A DNA stretch of 10,908 nucleotides from the NCBI GenBank assembly GCA_023419655.1, contig JAEZXP010000062.1, positions 1-10,908 on the forward strand, in the 5' to 3' direction. This stretch comes from Bacillota bacterium. Lineage in GTDB: Bacteria > Bacillota > Clostridia > Lachnospirales > Lachnospiraceae. Below are positions 1 through 6,063 of this stretch, in pieces. A model generated the notes under the pieces. The model had not been told where the DNA came from. It worked only from the letters and a program-made list of their open reading frames with translations, and did no database searches. Numbering within the stretch: position 1 is the stretch's first letter; every line of letters starts with the position of its first letter. The position numbers were made by a program, and so were the translations under genes.

Positions 1-930
1 GTCAAATCCTCCGACCCTGCGGGGTCTGCCTGTGGCGGCGCCGTATACCGCTCCTGCTTCCCGTAGTACCGATGCTTCGTCACCAAACATTTCCGCCGTG
101 AATGGGTCTTCTCCCACACAGGAGGAATAAGCCTTCATAATGCCCACCACGCTGTCCAGCTTCACACCGGGGATGCCCGCTCCGATAGGGGCATACGCTG
201 CCAGTGTCTGTGAGGAGGTGGTATAGGGGTATATGCCGTAATCTATATCCCTAAGTGCTCCAAGCTGTGCCTCGAACAAGATGCGCTTGCCGTCACGGAC
301 CGCATCCATCAGATATCCTGTCGTATCGGTGATGAAGGGCAGAAGTGTCTTCCCAAATTCCATTATCCACTGATTCATGGATTCACTGGAGATTCTTTTT
401 TGTCCGTATCCGCTTAGGGTGATGTACTTCCATTCCAAAATATCATTCAGCTTTTCTCTAAGCGTATCCGGAGCAAGAAGGTCGCCCATACGGATACCCT
501 TTTTCATGTATTTATCTCCATACACCGGAGCAATCCCCCGCCGGGTAGAGCCGTATTTTTTATCCACCAGCCTCTCTTCCTCCAGGATATCCTGCTGCTT
601 GTGATACGGCATGCAGATAAAGGCTTTATCACTGATTTTTAGTGTATCCGGGGTAATTCGTACGCCTTTTTCACGGAGTGCCTCCATCTCACCGTAAAGA
701 TGCTCGATATCAATGACCATACCGCCGCCCATGATATTGACGACATCATCCCGCAAGATACCGGATGGCAGCAGATTTAATATAAACTTTCCTTTATCGT
801 TTATCACCGTGTGGCCTGCATTATTGCCGCCCTGATAACGGCAGATTACGTCATAGTCCGCAGACAATAAATCCACCATACGGCCCTTTCCTTCGTCTCC
901 CCAATTGATTCCTACAACAGCGGTAAGCAT
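1..930 (-). CDS. purA: Adenylosuccinate synthetase, 3'-truncated by the window edge
   Basis: This enzyme joins IMP and aspartate using GTP, the first committed step to AMP, in the cytoplasm. The 310 visible residues begin MLTAVVGINWGDEGKGR. The P-loop-like GDEGKG holds the expected catalytic Asp12, and GGNNAGHT holds His40. A late YGAATGRPRR motif (about residues 295-305) is the usual TGRPRR block. Family members have about 420-430 residues, so roughly a quarter lies beyond position 1. The start is supported by AGGAGG at 939-944, 8 nt before the ATG. It is the last visible gene of a minus-strand operon after purB, separated by 156 nt of tandem palindromes. Two IMP-site blocks differ from the textbook form: LFEAQLGALRDID replaces LFEGAQGTLLDID, and GSTRRGIAPVY replaces GTTGRGIGPAY. 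It is probably a divergent PurA subfamily. The purB/purC context supports the function. Confidence 0.95.
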   Translation of the reverse strand, partial: MLTAVVGINWGDEGKGRMVDLLSADYDVICRYQGGNNAGHTVINDKGKFILNLLPSGILRDDVVNIMGGGMVIDIEHLYGEMEALREKGVRITPDTLKISDKAFICMPYHKQQDILEEERLVDKKYGSTRRGIAPVYGDKYMKKGIRMGDLLAPDTLREKLNDILEWKYITLSGYGQKRISSESMNQWIMEFGKTLLPFITDTTGYLMDAVRDGKRILFEAQLGALRDIDYGIYPYTTSSQTLAAYAPIGAGIPGVKLDSVVGIMKAYSSCVGEDPFTAEMFGDEASVLREAGAVYGAATGRPRRVGGFD

Positions 931-975
931 TGTACAATCCTCCTTTATAAATTATATTCCTTCAATGTCAATAAC

Positions 976-1086
976 GGAGGATATTCCTCCTTTATAAACA
1001 AAAACTAGTCACTACTATTAATGGAGGATTTATCCTCCCTCTATAAGTTACATTAACGAAATGACAATCATGGAGGATATTCCTCC
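976..1086 (-). repeat. Three tandem Shine-Dalgarno/anti-Shine-Dalgarno palindromes between purB and purA
   Basis: Palindromes lie at 1072-1086, 1023-1038 and 976-990, spaced 47-49 nt apart. Read on the transcribed minus strand they are GGAGGAATATCCTCC, GGAGGATAAATCCTCC and GGAGGAATATCCTCC. Each places a perfect Shine-Dalgarno core 5' of a perfect anti-Shine-Dalgarno core. The first begins directly after the purB stop codon. A fourth GGAGG (939-943) without a partner is the real purA ribosome-binding site. The flanks are also related: TTATAAA or TTATAG precedes units 2-4, and ATTGTCATT/ATTGACATT follows units 1 and 3. This points to tandem duplication of an ancestral ribosome-binding region. 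There is no U-tract, so these are not intrinsic terminators. A role in purA translation or in mRNA processing is inferred. Confidence 0.8.
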
Positions 1087-2514
1087 TTAAACCATAATTC
1101 GGACATCTACACCCAAAAGCTCCTTGTTTTTAGCAAGAAGCGGTGCGACCTCCGTTAAAAATTCCTCTGTCTGTTCTTTTGCCCTGCCTGTAAATTGCGA
1201 TGCCTCCGTCAGTTTATTTATCTCTGTTTCAGTTAAATCAAAGGCTTCGTCGGCCAAAATACGGGGGAGCAAATCATTCTCCGCACCATCCTGCTTTATC
1301 CTCTTTGCCGCTTCCACAGCGTGCAAGCGGATACGTTCATGAAGCTTTTGCCTGTCTCCGCCCTTTTTAACGCAGTACATGAGTATGTTTTCAGTAGCCA
1401 TAAAGGGCAGCTCTTCGTTCAGGTGCTTTTCAATCATTCCCGGATAGACGGTCATTCCTCCGATAATATTCATATAAAGCGACAAGATACCATCCACCGC
1501 AAGAAAGGCCTCCGGAACGGAAATTCTGCGGTTTGCCGAATCGTCCAGCGTCCGCTCAAGCCACTGGGCACTTGCCGTAAGCGCAGGATTGATGGCATCC
1601 GTCATCACATAACGGGCAAGGGAGGCAATCCGTTCACTTCTCATGGGATTGCGCTTATATGCCATCGCCGATGAACCAATCTGCTTATCCTCAAACGGTT
1701 CATCCACTTCTTTCAGATGGGATAGCAGCCGGATATCATTTGAGAATTTGGCGGCACTTTGTGCGATACCGGAAAGAACCGACAGCACATAGTAGTCCAC
1801 CTTTCTGGAATAGGTCTGGCCGCTGACCGGATACACCTGGTCAAAGCCCATCTTTAAAGCGATTTTTTGCTCCAGCAGCTTTACCTTCTCATGGTCACCG
1901 TCAAACAGCGATAAAAAGCTGGCTCCGGTGCCGGTGGTGCCCTTGCAGCCCAGCAGCTTTAAGTTATCCAAAGTAAATTCCAGCTGTTCAAAATCAAGAA
2001 GCAAATCCTGCAGCCAGAGGGTTGCCCTTTTGCCCACGGTTGTCGGCTGTGCTGCCTGAAAATGCGTGTACGCCAGACAAGGCAGGCTTTTATATTTTTC
2101 GGCGAATACACAAAGTCTTGCAATCGTGTTAAGAACCAGCTTTTTAATAAGCAGAAGTGCCGAGCGCATAAGAATAATGTCAGTATTGTCACCCACATAA
2201 CAGGAGGTAGCTCCCAGATGAATGATGGGCTTTGCCTCCGGGCATTGCTCTGAGTAGGCATAGATATGGGCCATTACATCATGGCGAACCTCCGCCTCCT
2301 TCTTGGCAGCCGCTTCATAGTTTATCTCGTACAGGTGGGCCTTCATTTCCTCAATCTGCTCCCCGCTGATGGGTAAGCCAAGCTCCCGCTGACTTTCAGC
2401 CAATGCCACCCACAGCTTGCGCCATGTGGAAAATTTGCTGTCGTCAGAAAAGATACCCTGCATTTCAGGGCTGGCATAGCGCTTACACAAAGGATTTTCA
2501 TATCGATTGGACAT
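1087..2514 (-). CDS. purB: Adenylosuccinate lyase
   Basis: PurB cleaves SAICAR to AICAR, and adenylosuccinate to AMP, releasing fumarate both times. The 475-residue product is full length. It carries the fumarase/aspartase superfamily signature GSSAMAYKRNP at residues 280-290, the catalytic-Ser loop. Other conserved blocks are RHDVMAH (77-83), GATSCYVGDNTD (101-112) and THFQAAQPTTVGKR (150-163), which holds the active-site His. The wording of these blocks and the length resemble the longer eukaryote-like ADSL subgroup more than the shorter Bacillus or E. coli enzymes. The start has an AGGAGG 7 nt upstream, inside the end of purC; the two genes overlap by 17 nt, so translation is probably coupled. 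It sits between purC and purA, which make its two substrates. Confidence 0.97.
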   Translation of the reverse strand: MSNRYENPLCKRYASPEMQGIFSDDSKFSTWRKLWVALAESQRELGLPISGEQIEEMKAHLYEINYEAAAKKEAEVRHDVMAHIYAYSEQCPEAKPIIHLGATSCYVGDNTDIILMRSALLLIKKLVLNTIARLCVFAEKYKSLPCLAYTHFQAAQPTTVGKRATLWLQDLLLDFEQLEFTLDNLKLLGCKGTTGTGASFLSLFDGDHEKVKLLEQKIALKMGFDQVYPVSGQTYSRKVDYYVLSVLSGIAQSAAKFSNDIRLLSHLKEVDEPFEDKQIGSSAMAYKRNPMRSERIASLARYVMTDAINPALTASAQWLERTLDDSANRRISVPEAFLAVDGILSLYMNIIGGMTVYPGMIEKHLNEELPFMATENILMYCVKKGGDRQKLHERIRLHAVEAAKRIKQDGAENDLLPRILADEAFDLTETEINKLTEASQFTGRAKEQTEEFLTEVAPLLAKNKELLGVDVRIMV

Positions 2515-3208
2515 CTTTAAGCCTCCTTAATACATCCCTGTATCCGTCCAGTACATTGCCAAGGTCCCGCCTAAAGCGGTCTTTGTCCAGCTTCTCGTTG
2601 GTCTCGGCATCCCAGAACCGGCAGGAATCCGGCGATATCTCGTCACAGAGGATTATCTCTCCTCCGGCCCTTCCAAATTCCAGCTTAAAATCTATCAGCC
2701 GGATACCGGCCTTTAAAAACAGCGCACATAAAAGCCCGTTAATCTTCACCGCCTGTGCCGACATCGCATCTAGCTCTTCCTGTGTTGCAATGTTAATTGC
2801 GGTAATCTGACTTTCGTTTATCATCGGGTCTCCCAACGCATCGCTTTTTAAACAAAATTCCACAATTGTGTTATTCAGCGGCGTACCCTCCGGCACACCA
2901 TACTTTTTTGAGAAGCTTCCTGCCGCCACATTACGGATAATGACTTCCACCATAATGATTTCTGCCTTTCGCACCAAAACGGAGGTATCGTCAATCACTC
3001 TGATTAGATGGGTCTTAATGCCGTTTTCGGTAAGGTATGCATAAATGATATTCGAAATTTCAGAATTGAGCTTTCCTTTGCCCAAAAGCTCCTCTTTCTT
3101 TTCACCATTAAAAGCGGTCGCCGTATCCTTGTACCGGATTACATAGCTGTCTTCATCTTCACCTTGGCAAACCAGCTTGGATTTGCCTTCATATAATATT
3201 TTCTCCAT
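2498..3208 (-). CDS. purC: Phosphoribosylaminoimidazole-succinocarboxamide (SAICAR) synthase
   Basis: PurC condenses CAIR with aspartate using ATP to make SAICAR, the eighth step of IMP synthesis. The 236-residue length matches the bacterial monofunctional enzyme (about 237). Recognisable blocks are LYEGKSK at residues 5-11 in the ATP-binding region, MVEVIIRNVAAGS at 86-98, LIDFKLEFGR at 171-180 and CDEISPDSCRFWD at 188-200, all in canonical order. A weaker Shine-Dalgarno (GAAAGGG) precedes the ATG. Its 3' end overlaps purB by 17 nt and contains the purB ribosome-binding site. It follows the glutamate synthase-like gene by only 26 nt, with no terminator visible between them, so it is very likely cotranscribed with it. 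Confidence 0.97.
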   Translation of the reverse strand: MEKILYEGKSKLVCQGEDEDSYVIRYKDTATAFNGEKKEELLGKGKLNSEISNIIYAYLTENGIKTHLIRVIDDTSVLVRKAEIIMVEVIIRNVAAGSFSKKYGVPEGTPLNNTIVEFCLKSDALGDPMINESQITAINIATQEELDAMSAQAVKINGLLCALFLKAGIRLIDFKLEFGRAGGEIILCDEISPDSCRFWDAETNEKLDKDRFRRDLGNVLDGYRDVLRRLKDVQSI

Positions 3209-3234
3209 ACCTAACGCCCTTTCTTATTTAATCT

Positions 3235-4740
3235 TTATTCTCCTGCATATTTAATACCGAGGATTTCAAGCTCCTTCTCATTCAATCCGACACCCCGCAG
3301 CATCAGCCGGTTACCCTTTAAGCTCTCAATGGAGTTGATGCCCATACCGCCCATCATTTCCTTAATCTCATGCTGCCATGCAGTCATGAGGTTAATCAGG
3401 CGTTTATGTCCGATTTCAGGATTCAGCCTCTTGACAAGCTTCGGTATCTGTGTGGCAATACCCCAGTTGCATTTACCCGCATGACAGCTCCGGCACAGAT
3501 GACAGCCAAGGGCTAAAAGCGCTGCTGTCGCAATATAGACGCAATCCGCTCCCAAGGCGATTGCTTTTACAACATCCGCACTGGAACGAATACTTCCTCC
3601 GACTACAATCGAAACATCATCCCGGATACCCTCGTCACGAAGACGTTTGTCAACACTGGCCAGTGCCAGCTCAATCGGAATACCTACATTATCACGAATA
3701 CGGGTGGGTGCTGCGCCCGTGCCTCCCCGAAATCCGTCAATTGCAATAATATCTGCGCCGCTTCTGGCAATACCGCTGGCAATCGCCGATATATTATGCA
3801 CTGCCGCAATCTTTACAATCACCGGCTTTTGGTAGTTTGTCGCTTCTTTCAGAGAGAATACCAGCTGCCGCAAATCCTCAATCGAGTATATGTCATGGTG
3901 CGGTGCAGGAGAAATGGCATCACTTCCTTCAGGAATCATGCGGGTTCGGGAAACATCCCCCACGATTTTTGTACCCGGCAGATGCCCTCCGATACCTGGT
4001 TTTGCACCCTGTCCCATCTTAATCTCAATGGCTGCACCGCTGTTTAAGTAATCCGGATGAACACCAAAGCGCCCCGATGCCACCTGCACAATCGTATTCT
4101 CTCCAAAGCGGTAAAAGTCCTCATGGAGCCCGCCCTCACCGGTATTATAGAGAATACCCAGCTCCTCTGCCGCTCTTGCCAGACTCTCATGGGCGTTATA
4201 GCTGATGGAGCCGTAGCTCATGGCACTGAACATCACCGGCATGGACAGGGTAAGGTGCGGCGCAAGGTTGTTGATAATTCTGCCATTCTCATCCCGTTCA
4301 ATGCTCTTTGGCTTCGCACCCAAAAACACCTTGGTTTCCATCGGCTCACGGAGCGGGTCGATGGACGGATTGGTCACCTGTGAGGCATTGAGAAGGATTT
4401 TATCAAAATAAACCGGATAATTTTCCGGATTCCCCATACTGGATAAAAGCACACCGCCGCTGTTTGCCTGACGGTAAAGCTCATTAATGGTTTTGCCGCT
4501 CCAGTTCGCATTTTCTTTATAGGTGTTATCTGTTTTCACTATTTTTAATGCCCGTGTCGGACAAATCGACACACACCGGTGGCAATTTACGCATTTTGCG
4601 TCATCACAAGCCATCTTATTGCTGTCTGCCAAATACGCATGTACCTCATTGGCGCACTGGCGTTCACAGGCTCTGCATACAATACACCGGTCATAATTTC
4701 TCACTACTTCATATTCCGGATACAGAAAGTTTATTGCCAT
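3235..4740 (-). CDS. Ferredoxin-FMN glutamate synthase-type subunit (GltB domain 2 / GlxD-like)
   Basis: Homologues carry the FMN synthase domain that uses ammonia released by a glutamine amidotransferase. The 501 residues begin with two [4Fe-4S] ferredoxin motifs (C19-x2-C22-x2-C25-x3-C29 and C50-x2-C53-x2-C56-x3-C60). A TIM-barrel FMN glutamate synthase domain follows, with KMGQGAKPGIGGHLPG (241-256), SPAPHHDIYSIEDL (277-290) and GFRGGTGAAP (336-345). A Cys-rich segment (C413, C416, C419, C424) before NWGIATQ takes the place of the glutamate synthase iron-sulfur region. An upstream in-frame ATG at 4755 exists, but the ATG at 4740 has GGAGG 8 nt upstream and gives a 1-nt gap after the amidotransferase gene, so it is preferred. 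The GXGXG domain and NAD(P)H subunit of a full enzyme are not visible in this operon. The exact reaction is therefore unproven. Confidence 0.9.
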   Translation of the reverse strand: MAINFLYPEYEVVRNYDRCIVCRACERQCANEVHAYLADSNKMACDDAKCVNCHRCVSICPTRALKIVKTDNTYKENANWSGKTINELYRQANSGGVLLSSMGNPENYPVYFDKILLNASQVTNPSIDPLREPMETKVFLGAKPKSIERDENGRIINNLAPHLTLSMPVMFSAMSYGSISYNAHESLARAAEELGILYNTGEGGLHEDFYRFGENTIVQVASGRFGVHPDYLNSGAAIEIKMGQGAKPGIGGHLPGTKIVGDVSRTRMIPEGSDAISPAPHHDIYSIEDLRQLVFSLKEATNYQKPVIVKIAAVHNISAIASGIARSGADIIAIDGFRGGTGAAPTRIRDNVGIPIELALASVDKRLRDEGIRDDVSIVVGGSIRSSADVVKAIALGADCVYIATAALLALGCHLCRSCHAGKCNWGIATQIPKLVKRLNPEIGHKRLINLMTAWQHEIKEMMGGMGINSIESLKGNRLMLRGVGLNEKELEILGIKYAGE

Positions 4741-4741
4741 C

Positions 4742-5827
4742 CTACGCACCTCCATTCAAGCGGACAATCACCGGCTCGCCGCCCCTGGGCGCCCAAACCG
4801 TATCCAAGTCCGGCTCAATAATTCTGATTGCCGCCTCTTCGCTGGCGATATAGACCATATCATCCTTTTCACCGACGACCATGCTGCGAAGCTTTAAACG
4901 GTCATTCAGCGCCATCAGTCCTTCATTAAATCCCACAATAATAGAGAACGGGCCGGTAATCAGCTGCGGTGCAAAGACATTTCGCAGATATTCATGGTTC
5001 TCCCGTTTCTCCGGTGCCATGCGTTCAATCGTCTGCCAGAAAGGGGCGGCAATGACGGAAGATATCTCATCAAAATCAAGGCCTTTCTTCCTGTTCAGAT
5101 AGTCAACAATATAGGTAATAACCTCCGTATCCGTCTGTAAGGTACATTTATATCCATACATCTCAATCGCGCGGCGGTTCGCATCATAGGAGGATATCTC
5201 TCCGTTATGTACCACCGAATAGTCAAGCAGTGCAAACGGGTGGGCACCTCCCCACCAGCCGGGCGTATTGGTAGGATAACGGCCATGTGCCGTAAAGCAA
5301 TATCCTTCATAATCCTCCAGACGGTAGAACCTGCCCACGTCCTCAGGGTAGCCCACTGCCTTAAATACGCCCATATTCTTGCCGCTGGAAAAGATATACG
5401 CTCCTGCTATCCCTGTATTGACCTTAAATACACACCGGGACATGAATTCACGTTCATCCAGTTGACTATCGGCCAGCTTTGTAGGGAGCGGCGTGACAAA
5501 ATACCGCCATATCAGCGGTTCATCTGTAATTTCTTTAATTTTTCTCGTAGGTATCTTGGAAAGGTTGATGATATCAACGTGCCGCTCTAAAAACTCCTCG
5601 CAGCTTTTCTTAGACTCCGTGTTATCGTAGAAAATATGCAACGCATAGTAATCTTTATATTCAGGATAGATACCGTATCCCGCAAAGCCGCCGCCAAGGC
5701 CGTTCGAACGGTTATGCATAACCGATATCGATTTAATAATCGCTTCTCCGCTCATTCGTCTGCCTGATTTATCAATCAGTCCGGATATGGCGCAGCCGGA
5801 TGGTATTCTTACTTGACCTTCTAACAT
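4742..5827 (-). CDS. Class-II glutamine amidotransferase subunit (GltB domain 1 / GlxB-like)
   Basis: This is an Ntn-hydrolase glutaminase domain expected to hydrolyse glutamine and pass ammonia to the FMN subunit encoded next. The first residues (MLEGQVRIPSG) look like an 11-residue propeptide that must be removed to expose Cys12 of CAISG as the N-terminal nucleophile. Other class-II residues are present: Arg183 in HGRYPTNTP, Asn208-Gly209 in HNGE, and Asp233 in TDTE. The AHGRYPTNTPGWWGGAHPF block is typical of archaeal-type split glutamate synthases. At 361 residues it lacks the phosphoribosyltransferase domain of PurF, which could otherwise be suspected in a purine operon. AGGAGG lies 7 nt before the ATG. 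Its stop codon and the next gene's Shine-Dalgarno overlap, which suggests coupled translation. It is the first large gene of the operon. Confidence 0.9.
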   Translation of the reverse strand: MLEGQVRIPSGCAISGLIDKSGRRMSGEAIIKSISVMHNRSNGLGGGFAGYGIYPEYKDYYALHIFYDNTESKKSCEEFLERHVDIINLSKIPTRKIKEITDEPLIWRYFVTPLPTKLADSQLDEREFMSRCVFKVNTGIAGAYIFSSGKNMGVFKAVGYPEDVGRFYRLEDYEGYCFTAHGRYPTNTPGWWGGAHPFALLDYSVVHNGEISSYDANRRAIEMYGYKCTLQTDTEVITYIVDYLNRKKGLDFDEISSVIAAPFWQTIERMAPEKRENHEYLRNVFAPQLITGPFSIIVGFNEGLMALNDRLKLRSMVVGEKDDMVYIASEEAAIRIIEPDLDTVWAPRGGEPVIVRLNGGA

Positions 5828-5943
5828 ACTAAAACCTCCTGCATCCGATTTATCAGGTATTTTGAATACAAAAAGGCGCTCATCACATAATGCGGGCAGT
5901 TAACAAACCGGCCGTAATCCGGCTTTTTAACTGATTTACACAT
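5821..5943 (-). CDS. Candidate 40-residue leader ORF overlapping the amidotransferase start
   Basis: An open frame starts at ATG 5943 and runs 40 codons to a TAG at 5821, overlapping the amidotransferase ATG (5825-5827) in another frame. It spans the loop and 3' arm of the long leader hairpin and contains the downstream gene's AGGAGG. The product starts MCKSVKKPDYGRFVNCPHY, then has a mixed hydrophobic stretch and ends in VLVC. It contains three Cys and no run of one regulatory amino acid. Its own Shine-Dalgarno is poor (AAAGG, about 13 nt away). An in-frame TTG lies closer to the predicted transcript start. No family is recognised. An open frame this short can occur by chance, so it is only a candidate, kept because of the stop-start overlap and its position across a terminator. 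Confidence 0.3.
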   Translation of the reverse strand: MCKSVKKPDYGRFVNCPHYVMSAFLYSKYLINRMQEVLVC

Positions 5944-5961
5944 TATCTGATGAACGCCTTT
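5870..5961 (-). promoter_or_regulatory. Long leader hairpin with U-tract, probable transcription attenuator
   Basis: The leader RNA folds on itself from about 9 nt after the predicted transcript start. An outer 14-bp stem pairs 5961-5948 with 5885-5872, including AGGCGUUCAUCA with UGAUGAGCGCCU. After one G-G mismatch an 8-bp stem follows (AUAAUGUG with CGCAUUAU), then a small internal loop. The inner stem pairs CAGUUAA with UUAACUG and continues to GCCGG with CCGGU around a short loop. About 36 base pairs lie in 90 nt, and the outer stem runs directly into UUUUU (5874-5870). That is the form of an intrinsic terminator for minus-strand transcription, placed about 42 nt before the amidotransferase ATG. 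An alternative weak hairpin, UGAAC with GUUCA, could occupy the 5' arm. No known riboswitch consensus was recognised. A 5' mRNA-stabilising structure is the alternative reading. Confidence 0.75.
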
Positions 5962-5975
5962 GTTCAACGGATATT

Positions 5976-6004
5976 AGTATACTCTATGATTCTTTATTTG
6001 TCAA
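5976..6004 (-). promoter_or_regulatory. Sigma-A type promoter of the glutamate synthase-pur operon
   Basis: On the minus strand TTGACA (6004-5999) is followed after exactly 17 nt by TATACT (5981-5976). This is a near-perfect housekeeping promoter. Transcription should start near 5969, just before the long leader hairpin. Confidence 0.85.
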
Positions 6005-6063
6005 ATACCAAAAAACATACAATATCCACCATGTTTTTGATGGTCCAAGGGTGTTCATATTTG

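Noticed and set aside
377..604. Plus-strand 75-residue ORF and similar antisense ORFs across 1-7600
   Set aside because: These lie opposite strongly supported coding genes and have no ribosome-binding sites or recognisable domains.
976..1086. CRISPR array
   Set aside because: There are only three short palindromic repeats of 15-16 bp with related rather than unique spacers, and no cas genes. They are better explained as duplicated ribosome-binding regions.
4742..5827. PurF (amidophosphoribosyltransferase)
   Set aside because: The gene shares the class-II glutaminase fold and propeptide and lies in a pur operon. It lacks the phosphoribosyltransferase domain and PRPP-binding motif, and its blocks match the split glutamate synthase glutaminase.
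5870..5961. Glutamine (glnA) or purine riboswitch in the leader
   Set aside because: The 5' arm contains CGUUCAUC, reminiscent of the first box of the glutamine aptamer, and the gene context would fit. The other glutamine-aptamer boxes (GGAAGUAGG and GAAGGAACGC types) are absent, and the CGUUCAUC is fully paired in the long hairpin. The purine aptamer loop motifs are also missing.
6005..6063. Terminator of the FAD-Rieske gene
   Set aside because: An ACCAU/AUGGU stem of 5 bp is followed only distantly by a T6 run. It is too weak and badly spaced to call.
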